From positions 8,774 through 72,773 of the forward strand of contig JANRKK010000009.1 in assembly GCA_033763555.1 (NCBI GenBank): a DNA stretch of 64,000 nucleotides, written 5' to 3'. Below, in pieces: positions 46,053-55,799 of the stretch. The notes under the pieces were generated by a model, which was not told the DNA's origin, did not search any database, and saw only the letters and a list, made by a program, of their open reading frames with translations. Each line of letters opens with the position of its first letter. Position 1 is the first letter of the stretch. The translations under genes were made by a program, and so were the position numbers. This DNA is from JALYJG01 sp033763555. Its GTDB lineage: Bacteria > Pseudomonadota > Alphaproteobacteria > UBA9219.

Positions 46053-47843
46053 TTAAATCGCCGCCGTTGCGTCCGTCAGCCATTTGACCGTCATATCATC
46101 AACCAGGGGCCGCAAGGCTTCGCGCACGCGGGCATGATAGGCGTTAAGCCATTTTACTTCTGGTTCGGTCAACATCGTGACGTCAATCAGCCGCCTGTCG
46201 ATGGGCACGAGAGTCAGAGTTTCAAAGCCGAGCATGCTGCGTTCGCTGCCCGCCTGACCAACGATCTCAACAACCGCCTGCAGGTTTTCGATACGGATGC
46301 CGTAATGCCCGGCCTTGTAATAGCCGGGCTCGTTCGACACCACCATGCCGGGTTTCAGTGCTACCTTGCTGCGCTTGGAAATGCTTTGGGGCCCTTCATG
46401 TACGCCGAGATAGCTGCCAACGCCGTGCCCTGTGCCATGCCCGTAATCCAGCCCCGCTTCCCACAGATATTGCCGTGCCAGCACATCCAGCTCGGCCCCC
46501 GTCGTGCCTTCCGGGAAACGAATGGCGGAAAGGGCGATATGGCCCTTAAGGACGCGGGTGAAGCGGTCGCGCATTTCCTGTGACGGTTTGCCAAGCGCGA
46601 CGGTGCGCGTCACATCCGTCGTGCCGTCGAGATACTGTCCGCCGCTGTCGAGCAGATAAAGCTGCCCCAGCTCCAGCTTGCGGTTGGTGGTCTTGGTGGC
46701 GCGGTAATGCACAATCGCGCCATGCGCACCGACGCCCGAGATCGTATCGAAACTGGGACCGCGATAGAGATTGTTGGTACCACGAAATTCGGCCAGCTTT
46801 TCCTCGGCGCTGATTTCCGTCACGACATCAGCGGCGAAATTCTGGTCGAGCCAGGCAAGGAATTTTACCAGAGCCGCGCCGTCACGGCGATGGGCCGAGC
46901 GCATGCCTTCCAGCTCCACCGGGTTCTTGCAGGCTTTCGGCAGGGCGCAAGGGTCATCGCCGGAATCCAGTTTCGCCTTCGCGGCACGCAAACGTTCGAT
47001 AATCCAACTGGCGGATTCGGTAGGATCAATACGGACAGATTTGCCATCCTTGCCAAGCTGATCGAGTGCATGCGGGAACTGCCCCGTATGCTCGATCTGC
47101 ACGTCCGGCCCCAGATGGGCTTCCAATCCGCCTGTCACTTTGCGTGGATCGACAAACCATTTTACCGAGGCATCGTCACGGATAATGGCGAAACTGAGCG
47201 GCAAGGGCGTGTTCGGCACATCGCCGCCACGGATATTGAGCAGCCATGCGATTGAAGCCGGATCAGTGATGACGGCGGCGGCCAGATTGTTCTTTTTCAG
47301 ACTTTCAGCGATGGCGGTGCGCTTGTCGGCGGAGCTTTTTCCGGCATAGGCGAGGTCGTAGGCGTGAATGGGTTCCGCAGGCGGTACCGGGCGATCATGC
47401 CAGATGGCATCCAGCGGATTGCTTTCAACGGGCGCGAGGGTGGCGCCGGATTTCGCCAGAGCCTTTTTCATCCGGCTGATGCCGTCTTCGGTATGCAGCC
47501 AGGCGTCATAGCCGATTTTCATGCCCGTCGAGGTATTTTCCGCCAGCCAGTCGGCAGGCATTTTCACCGCGCTGTCATGGACGGTGAAGAGATCGGAGGC
47601 CACCTGTTGCCCCGCCTGCAACGTGTAACGGCCATCGGTAAAAAAGGCGGCCTTGTCGCGCAAAACAACAGCAAACCCGGCCGAGCCCGTGAAGCCCGTG
47701 AGAAATTCAATGCGCCGCGCTGAGGCGGGGACATATTCGCTCTGATACTCATCGGCCATCGGCACGAGAAAGCCGTCATGGCCGGATGTAGCGAGTTCAG
47801 TGCGCAGTTGCTTGAGGCGGGAGGCATGCGGATCTTGGCTCAT
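46053..47843 (-). CDS. pepP: Xaa-Pro aminopeptidase (M24B, three-domain type)
   Basis: A metallopeptidase removing N-terminal residues before Pro. About 596 residues from ATG 47843; a GTG at 47864 would overlap the prmA stop. There are two creatinase-like N-terminal domains, then the pita-bread domain with metal ligands in LLDSGGQYLDGTTDVTRTV (two Asp), GHGTGHGVGSYLGVHEGP (His), SNEPGYY (Glu) and a late Glu. The length fits the eukaryote-like APP1 form common in Alphaproteobacteria. It starts 8 bp after prmA. Confidence 0.9.
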   Translation of the reverse strand: MSQDPHASRLKQLRTELATSGHDGFLVPMADEYQSEYVPASARRIEFLTGFTGSAGFAVVLRDKAAFFTDGRYTLQAGQQVASDLFTVHDSAVKMPADWLAENTSTGMKIGYDAWLHTEDGISRMKKALAKSGATLAPVESNPLDAIWHDRPVPPAEPIHAYDLAYAGKSSADKRTAIAESLKKNNLAAAVITDPASIAWLLNIRGGDVPNTPLPLSFAIIRDDASVKWFVDPRKVTGGLEAHLGPDVQIEHTGQFPHALDQLGKDGKSVRIDPTESASWIIERLRAAKAKLDSGDDPCALPKACKNPVELEGMRSAHRRDGAALVKFLAWLDQNFAADVVTEISAEEKLAEFRGTNNLYRGPSFDTISGVGAHGAIVHYRATKTTNRKLELGQLYLLDSGGQYLDGTTDVTRTVALGKPSQEMRDRFTRVLKGHIALSAIRFPEGTTGAELDVLARQYLWEAGLDYGHGTGHGVGSYLGVHEGPQSISKRSKVALKPGMVVSNEPGYYKAGHYGIRIENLQAVVEIVGQAGSERSMLGFETLTLVPIDRRLIDVTMLTEPEVKWLNAYHARVREALRPLVDDMTVKWLTDATAAI

Positions 47844-47850
47844 GCCGCCA

Positions 47851-48753
47851 TCATGCCCTCGCACGGCGTTTCAAGGCAAGCACCACCCATTCCCCGATCT
47901 GCAGGCGTTTGATCAGGTGGAGTTTTTGCATCCGGTGTGCGGCAAGGACGCGGTTGGCTTGCGGGCCGAGAAAGCCGGACAGGATAACGATGCCGCCGGG
48001 ACGCAGATGACGGTTCAATTCCTTTGCCATATGGCTGATGGGTCCGGCGAAGATATTCGCCATCACAAGATCATAGGGTCCGTTGCGGCGCACCAGCACG
48101 CTGTTATAGCCGAGCCCGAGCCCGATGCGGGTTTTTGCGCTCAGCCCGTTGATGGCGGCATTCTCCCGCGCGATGCGAACAGAGTCCGGGTCGAGATCGA
48201 CGCCGATGGCGCGTCCCCTGTGACATGCCTGCGCCCAGGCCATCGCCAGAATGCCGGAGCCGCAACCGACATCCAGCATGCGTTCGATATCCCGGGTGGG
48301 CTTTTTCTTTTTGAGGATATGATCAAGCATCAGGAGACAGCCGCGCGTTGTCGGATGCTCGCCCGTGCCGAAGGCGCTGGCAGCGTCGATCTGGAGAGCC
48401 ATGCGGCGGTCCGGCACGGATTTGCGATGCTGCGCGCCGTGAATCGTCCAGCGCCCGGCTTTCAGTGGCGGGAAGTCGCCCGCCACCTTCCGCAGCCAGT
48501 CGAGCTTCGGCACCTGCCGGATATGGAATTTGGGCGGTCTGGATTTGTGAAGGGCAGCGGCCACGGCCAACTGGGCCGTCAGGACGGCGCGGTCGGGCTC
48601 TTCGACGTAGAGGGCTTCAATTCGCGCCTTGCGGCTGCGCGGTGGAGCCAGAATTGTTAACGCTAGCGTCTCGCCGAGGGCATCGGCCAGCGCCTCGGCT
48701 CGTTCCGGCGAGGTGGTGATATCGACAGCCCAGAGGGTTGGCGGGGAACGCAT
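47851..48753 (-). CDS. prmA: ribosomal protein L11 methyltransferase
   Basis: A SAM-dependent trimethylation enzyme for ribosomal protein L11. 300 residues from ATG 48753; TTG 48771 is an alternative. The N-terminal L11-binding domain is followed by motif I MLDVGCGSGILAMAWAQ near residue 170, motif AIGVDLDPDSVRIARENAAING, and LVMANIFAGPISHMAKELNRHLRPGG near residue 230. It sits next to pepP on the same strand. Confidence 0.92.
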   Translation of the reverse strand: MRSPPTLWAVDITTSPERAEALADALGETLALTILAPPRSRKARIEALYVEEPDRAVLTAQLAVAAALHKSRPPKFHIRQVPKLDWLRKVAGDFPPLKAGRWTIHGAQHRKSVPDRRMALQIDAASAFGTGEHPTTRGCLLMLDHILKKKKPTRDIERMLDVGCGSGILAMAWAQACHRGRAIGVDLDPDSVRIARENAAINGLSAKTRIGLGLGYNSVLVRRNGPYDLVMANIFAGPISHMAKELNRHLRPGGIVILSGFLGPQANRVLAAHRMQKLHLIKRLQIGEWVVLALKRRARA

Positions 48754-48793
48754 CCGGGCTTTGTAGGGCAAAAAGGCCCGTCGAGGCTAGCCG

Positions 48794-49120
48794 TTAGACC
48801 TCAAGCTCTGGCCAGTAGAGTACCCAGGTCGCATTGTTGTGGGCCAGCGGGCGGAACCAGCCGAAATCAGGGGCGTGCTCTTCCTGCGGATGGCCATCGC
48901 TGGGGTTGATGATGCCGAGGATAGAGGAAAAGAACCCGTCATAGGTGCCGGATTCGATGGCCTGGGCCGGAAGGGTGGCTTCCATGGCGCTCAGGCGGAA
49001 CAGGACGATGGTAAGGTCGCGGGCGAAACCGTCTTCCCGCATCAGGGGCGTACGCTTCAGATAGTCGACAAAGCGGTCTAAACGGCCCTTTTCTTGGGTC
49101 TCGAGCCTGTAGTGCGGCAT
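48794..49120 (-). CDS. small hypothetical protein
   Basis: 108 residues from ATG 49120, chosen because GGGGAGAAAAC precedes it; a frame extending to 49198 lacks such a site. It is soluble, with a Trp-rich C terminus (DFGWFRPLAHNNATWVLYWPELEV near the end) and RLDRFVDYLKRTP near the N terminus. No family is recognised. It lies upstream of prmA on the same strand. Confidence 0.65.
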   Translation of the reverse strand: MPHYRLETQEKGRLDRFVDYLKRTPLMREDGFARDLTIVLFRLSAMEATLPAQAIESGTYDGFFSSILGIINPSDGHPQEEHAPDFGWFRPLAHNNATWVLYWPELEV

Positions 49121-49279
49121 GTTTTCTCCCCGAAGCTGGGTGAAAGAAAAACGCGATTCGACTACGAGCGATTTTGATTCAGAAATATTTACCGTCAATT
49201 AATTTTCATGCCCGCAGCGCGCGCGGACTCAGAAACCTGTCGAGGCGTTGCGAAAATAACTCAGTGAGCGCGGCGCGGC

Positions 49280-51490
<2,211 letters not shown>

Positions 51491-51500
51491 TTAGTTCCTG

Positions 51501-52076
51501 TCAAAGCTTTGATTTATAGGATGTAACAAGCTGCTCATAGGCTTTCATTGCCTTTTCTATGCCAGCGCGGGAGTGCGAACTTAAAGTGAAAACCAAAAAA
51601 TATTCATCCTCTTCTGTGCCGTACCCAAGGGCTTTTTCTTCACCGTAGCCAACTCTTTCCCATACCCCTTCTTTTTGTGGCGAGAAAAGGAAAGTCCTAA
51701 TTTTCTGACCATCCGCTGTTGTTAGGGATTCGCTTTTTACGACTGAAGCATCCGAAAAAGATTTCAAGTCATTCTGTATGAACTCCTCCAAGGTCTTGCT
51801 TTCCGGTACGCGTGGTTTGTAGGGAGCATCTACATACATGACAGTTTCCGCATCAGAAAATGTAAAACCATCTGGCGCTAGGGCATTGAAGCTATAATGG
51901 TGGCTGGAATCTTCATCATGATGCCAGCCTGCGGGTGGAGACAGGGCAGGCCACCAATATAACGTGAGAACCCCTTTCTCATTCATGACAGCGTTTTTTT
52001 CCATTTCGGCATGTGCAGAAAAAGGTAGGGCGAATATGGTCAGAAGTATGAAGAAAAATACGGATAATTTTTTCAT
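51501..52076 (-). CDS. exported hypothetical protein coupled to purQ
   Basis: 191 residues with a clear signal peptide (MKKLSVFFFILLTIFALPFSAHA) and no lipobox. The mature part is mixed alpha/beta with TLYWWPALSPPAGWHHDEDSSHHYSF near residues 38-65. The start overlaps the purQ stop as ATGA, and purL begins 10 bp after its end, so it sits inside the purine operon. Composition is AT-rich relative to the pur genes. The function and the reason for this location are unknown; insertion of an accessory gene is likely. Confidence 0.7.
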   Translation of the reverse strand: MKKLSVFFFILLTIFALPFSAHAEMEKNAVMNEKGVLTLYWWPALSPPAGWHHDEDSSHHYSFNALAPDGFTFSDAETVMYVDAPYKPRVPESKTLEEFIQNDLKSFSDASVVKSESLTTADGQKIRTFLFSPQKEGVWERVGYGEEKALGYGTEEDEYFLVFTLSSHSRAGIEKAMKAYEQLVTSYKSKL

Positions 52077-52735
52077 TGCATCGCGCTCACGACACTGTCG
52101 AACAGCACATTGCCATCCATGCTGCCATGCAGCGGCTCCACCGCGTTTTCCGGGTGCGGCATCATGCCCAGCACATTGCGGTTCTTGTTGAAGATGCCAG
52201 CGATGTCCTTGACCGAGCCGTTGGGATTCTCGCGGTAACGGAAGGCAATCTGCCGATTGTCTTCCAGTGCCTTCACCTGATCCGGCTCGGCGAAATAATT
52301 GCCGTCGCCATGGGCGATGATGACATTCATGTCCTGCCCCGGCTTGCAGCGGCGGGTGAAATCGCTGTCATTGTTTTCGACTCGCAGCGTCACGCGGCGG
52401 CAGATGAATTTCAGGCTGGCATTGCGGAGCAAAATGCCGGGCAGTAGCTGCGTTTCGCACAAAATTTGGAAGCCGTTGCAGATACCCCAGACGCGCGTGC
52501 CTTTTTTCGCGCGGTCGATCACCTCGCGCATGATCGGCGAATGCGCAGCCATGGCGCCTGTACGCAGATAATCGCCGTAGGAAAAACCGCCGGGCAGGAC
52601 GATGAGGTCGGCCTTGGGAAGTTCGCTGTCGCCGTGCCAGACCATTTTCGGTTTTTTCCCGGTGGCGCGTTCCAGCGCCATGGCGGCGTCGCGCTCGCGG
52701 TTCGTGCCTGGAAAAACGATAATGGCGGCCTGCAT
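52073..52735 (-). CDS. purQ: phosphoribosylformylglycinamidine synthase subunit I (glutaminase)
   Basis: The class I glutamine amidotransferase that feeds ammonia to PurL. 220 residues from ATG 52735, with MQAAIIVFPGTNRERD at the N terminus. The nucleophile Cys lies in WGICNGFQILCE near residue 88, and the catalytic His/Glu pair in MMPHPENAVEPLHG near the C terminus. The stop overlaps the next gene as ATGA. Confidence 0.95.
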   Translation of the reverse strand: MQAAIIVFPGTNRERDAAMALERATGKKPKMVWHGDSELPKADLIVLPGGFSYGDYLRTGAMAAHSPIMREVIDRAKKGTRVWGICNGFQILCETQLLPGILLRNASLKFICRRVTLRVENNDSDFTRRCKPGQDMNVIIAHGDGNYFAEPDQVKALEDNRQIAFRYRENPNGSVKDIAGIFNKNRNVLGMMPHPENAVEPLHGSMDGNVLFDSVVSAMQ

Positions 52736-52803
52736 TTTCGGAAGAATCTCCACGCCTTGAAATTGGACTGCAATCTAGGGCGCGAAAGGCCGCGAGGCAA
52801 GAA

Positions 52804-52832
52804 ATTCCGGCCCTTTGAAACAGGCCCGGAAT
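52804..52832 (-). terminator. probable dnaJ terminator
   Basis: An imperfect stem (ATTCCGG and CC pairing with one mismatch to GGCCCGGAAT) right after the dnaJ stop, followed on the minus strand by TTTC. It is a modest terminator candidate. Confidence 0.4.
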
Positions 52833-52834
52833 CG

Positions 52835-53971
52835 CTATTTTTTGCCGAGAATATCCTTCACCTTGTCGATGAAGCTCTGGCTTTCGGGACTGGTTTTATG
52901 GCTGTCGCCGTCTTCGGCGAATTCCTTCAGCAGCTCTTTCTGGCGTTTGGACAGATGCACGGGCGTTTCGACCGCCAGTTCGACATAGAGATCGCCGCGC
53001 GAGGTGCTGCGCAGCACCGACATACCCCTCTGCCGGATGCGGGTGCGATGGCCGGATTGCGTGCCGGAATCGACTTTGACATCAGCCATGCTGCCATCGA
53101 TGGTCGGAACCTCGATGGTGCCACCCAGCGCCGCAATGGTCATGGGAATGGGAACGCGGCAGAACAAATTCGCGCCGTCGCGCTGGAAGATCGGATGCTG
53201 CTCAACGCCGAGGATGACATAAAGATCGCCCGTATGCCCGCCGCGCATGCCTGCTTCGCCTTCGCCCGCCAGGCGGATGCGTGTGCCATCCTCGACGCCC
53301 GGCGGAATGACGACTGATAAGTTACGTTCTTTGCGCACGCGCCCAGCGCCCGAACATTTCTTGCAAGGGTTCTGGATGATGCGGCCGCCACCCTGGCAGC
53401 TGGGGCAGGTGCGCTCAATCGTGAAGAAGCCCTGCTGCGCCCGCACGCGGCCGACGCCTTTGCACATGGGGCATTCAACGGGCGATGTACCTGCCGCCGC
53501 GCCCTGGCCTTTGCAATCATCGCAGGCAATGGAACGCGGTACGGTGATGGGTTTTTCGGTGCCGCGGAAGGCTTCTTCCAGCGTGACTTCCATATCGTAA
53601 CGCAGATCGTCACCGCGCTGTGCGCCTTGTGGGTTGCCGCCGCGTCCGCGACCGCCGCCCAGAATCTCGCCGAACATCTCATCGAAAATATCGGCAAAGC
53701 CCGAACTGAATTCAAAACCGCCTGCACCAAAGCCCGCGCCACCGCCCTGCTGGAAGGCGGCATGGCCGAAACGGTCATAGGCGGCGCGGCGCTGGTCATC
53801 GCGCAACACTTCATAGGCTTCGCAGATTTCCTTGAATTTATGCTCGGCGTCCTTGTTGCCGTGATTGCGGTCGGGATGATGTTCCATCGCCAGTTTGCGA
53901 TAGGCTTTCTTAATATCGTCGGGTCTGCAGTTGCGCACGAGGCCAAGGAGTTCGTAATAATCGGTTTTCAT
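52835..53971 (-). CDS. dnaJ: chaperone protein DnaJ
   Basis: A co-chaperone that delivers clients to DnaK and stimulates its ATPase. 378 residues from ATG 53971; the longer open frame to 54292 is rejected. The J domain (about 1-70) has YRKLAMEHHPDRN with the essential HPD. A Gly/Phe region follows, then four zinc repeats CDDCKGQG, CPMCKGVG, CPSCQGGG and CKKCSGAG (about 145-205), and the C-terminal substrate domains. dnaK is not in the window. Confidence 0.96.
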   Translation of the reverse strand: MKTDYYELLGLVRNCRPDDIKKAYRKLAMEHHPDRNHGNKDAEHKFKEICEAYEVLRDDQRRAAYDRFGHAAFQQGGGAGFGAGGFEFSSGFADIFDEMFGEILGGGRGRGGNPQGAQRGDDLRYDMEVTLEEAFRGTEKPITVPRSIACDDCKGQGAAAGTSPVECPMCKGVGRVRAQQGFFTIERTCPSCQGGGRIIQNPCKKCSGAGRVRKERNLSVVIPPGVEDGTRIRLAGEGEAGMRGGHTGDLYVILGVEQHPIFQRDGANLFCRVPIPMTIAALGGTIEVPTIDGSMADVKVDSGTQSGHRTRIRQRGMSVLRSTSRGDLYVELAVETPVHLSKRQKELLKEFAEDGDSHKTSPESQSFIDKVKDILGKK

Positions 53972-54078
53972 TGTCAGATCATAATGTTGCCGGGCCGCTG
54001 GGGCCGATTCCGCCTGCCTCTTATGTAAGGTGCTTCGCGGTTTATGCAAGCCTGATGCGGCTTTAGGCCAGCGGAAGC

Positions 54079-54741
54079 TTAACGCGGCCCGAAAAGGGCG
54101 GTGCCGATACGCACTTCCGTGGCACCGCAGGCGATGGCGGCCTCGAAATCCCCGCTCATCCCCAGGCTGAGATGAGGGAGTTTGTGGGTGTCCGCCAGCT
54201 GCTTCATCTGCTGGAAAAAAGGCATGGGATCGGCATGTTGTGGTGGCAAGGCCATCAGACCCGTAACATTCAGCCCGCAACTGTCGCGGCAAAAACCAAG
54301 AAAATCGCCGAGCATTTCGGGTGCGATACCGGATTTCTGCAACTCACCGCCAATATTCACCTCGATATAGCATTCCGGATTGCGGCCGGTTTTTTTGATG
54401 GCTTCCGACAGCGCGGCGGCGAGGCGCGGGCGGTCGAGCGTCTCAATCACATCGAACAGCTGCACGGCATCCTCAGCCTTGTTGGTTTGCAAAGAACCGA
54501 TCATGTGGAGTTTGAGGTCGGGATGCGCCGCGCGTAGTGCCGGGTATTTTGCTTGTGCTTCCTGCACGCGGTTTTCACCGAACACTTTATGCCCGGCATC
54601 CAGTGCCGCACGAATATCTGCTTCGTCTTTCGCCTTGCTCACGGCGACAAGCTTGATGGAATTCGGATTTCGTTCGGCCTTGCGCGCGGCATCACTGATG
54701 CGCTGGCGGATGGTTTGGAGATTTCGGGGGAAGAGGGGCAT
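54079..54741 (-). CDS. yggS: PLP homeostasis protein (YggS/PROSC family)
   Basis: A non-enzymatic PLP-binding protein that buffers pyridoxal phosphate and affects amino-acid pools. 220 residues, single alanine-racemase-like TIM barrel. The PLP Lys is in KLVAVSKAKDEADI near residue 34. FGENRVQEAQAKYP, HMIGSLQTNKAED and LGMSGDFEAAIACGATEVRIGTALFG are the family blocks. It lies just downstream of the HEPN-like gene on the same strand (4 bp gap). Confidence 0.93.
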   Translation of the reverse strand: MPLFPRNLQTIRQRISDAARKAERNPNSIKLVAVSKAKDEADIRAALDAGHKVFGENRVQEAQAKYPALRAAHPDLKLHMIGSLQTNKAEDAVQLFDVIETLDRPRLAAALSEAIKKTGRNPECYIEVNIGGELQKSGIAPEMLGDFLGFCRDSCGLNVTGLMALPPQHADPMPFFQQMKQLADTHKLPHLSLGMSGDFEAAIACGATEVRIGTALFGPR

Positions 54742-54745
54742 CGTA

Positions 54746-55567
54746 TTAGAGCTTGGGGGGTCCTTGGATGTTATGTCGTTTCAAAAAATCAGCAAATGAT
54801 TCAACCACATTTGAGATAGCAAACATGTGAAAAAATTGACAAATCCCCCATAAATCCTGATGAGATAATGTTAGCTTTTCTCCTTCTGTAAACGTGCGTT
54901 CACATTCAATAACCTTTAAAACTATATTTCCACCGCCCTCTATAGTTTTGTTCCGCAATTCATAAAGAGTACGTTCTCTATCAGAGTTCAGTTCCTTCAC
55001 TAATAGGTCAAGTGCCAACCATTTTACTACAAGAGCGTTTTCTGTATTAAACCGTTTGCTCATAACGATCCCTAAGTCATGAGTGAGACAATTGCGGACT
55101 TGGTAAAAATCAGATATTTTAGATGCGTGCTTTGTATCAATATTAAAATGAGTTTTGAGCCACTCTAATTTTTTACCAATGCCAAATCCTCTAAACTTAG
55201 CATGTGTCTTCTTGGGGTTTAAATCTTTAAGCTCATTTCTTGTTTGTAAAACTAAAAGAGAATAGTTGTGGATGTGATCAAGAAATAAAGAATAATATTC
55301 CAGAATCTCTCTTAAGCCACATCCCGTTATCCATGTAGCAAATTCTTGTTTGAACCTTGTAATTGCCCCAGGGGGCGCGTTTTCTTGTATAAATTCTACA
55401 GGTATTGCTGCGCGGTTCTGAATTACAGGCAGTTTACTAAGTTCGTAATCCACGAAATCTTCTCTATGAGCGGCATTTAAGCCCAATCCCATAAAAACAG
55501 CGGCGCGTCGTACACCTCTATCTGCAATGCCTCTTAAGTGATCGAGATCGATATTTACAGTCTGCAT
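54746..55567 (-). CDS. AT-rich protein with HEPN-like R-x4-H motif
   Basis: A 273-residue soluble helical protein. Near residue 158 it contains YQVRNCLTHDLGIV, with R158-N-C-L-T-H163. The R-N-x3-H spacing is the core signature of HEPN ribonuclease-type domains, found in toxins and antiviral systems. No nucleotidyltransferase partner is adjacent. Its codon use is much more AT-rich than its neighbours, and it lies 98 bp beyond the 3' end of tRNA-Ala on the same strand, a common insertion context. I found no duplicated tRNA end beside it. The HEPN assignment is inference from one motif. Confidence 0.6.
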   Translation of the reverse strand: MQTVNIDLDHLRGIADRGVRRAAVFMGLGLNAAHREDFVDYELSKLPVIQNRAAIPVEFIQENAPPGAITRFKQEFATWITGCGLREILEYYSLFLDHIHNYSLLVLQTRNELKDLNPKKTHAKFRGFGIGKKLEWLKTHFNIDTKHASKISDFYQVRNCLTHDLGIVMSKRFNTENALVVKWLALDLLVKELNSDRERTLYELRNKTIEGGGNIVLKVIECERTFTEGEKLTLSHQDLWGICQFFHMFAISNVVESFADFLKRHNIQGPPKL

Positions 55568-55665
55568 CAGAGTTTGAGTAAATTTTGAGAGAGTTAAGCA
55601 AGCAAAAAATTTGCTCGTGTGTAGTCAGGCTAGCGTATTTATAGCGTGGAAAGTAAAACCTTAAA

Positions 55666-55741
55666 TGGTGGAGCCAAGGGGGATCGAACCCCTGACCTCG
55701 ACAATGCCATTGTCGCGCTCTCCCAGCTGAGCTATGGCCCC
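55666..55741 (-). tRNA. tRNA-Ala (GGC anticodon)
   Basis: A full cloverleaf on the minus strand: acceptor GGGGCCA/TGGCTCC (one G-T pair), D stem, anticodon stem CGACA/TGTCG with loop ATGGCAT (anticodon GGC), T stem AGGGG/CCCCT-type, and encoded CCA. Confidence 0.95.
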
Positions 55742-55799
55742 TGTTCCTTGCGGAAGGTCGCCAAAATGGTCGAAACCCGCCCAAAAGACAAGGGGTATC

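Noticed and set aside
53972..54292. 107-codon N-terminal extension of the dnaJ frame
   Set aside because: DnaJ proteins start at the J domain; the extension lacks any J-domain or signal features.
54742..55741. Integrated element with tRNA att duplication
   Set aside because: No copy of the tRNA-Ala 3' end was found on the far side of the HEPN-like gene, and no integrase is present.
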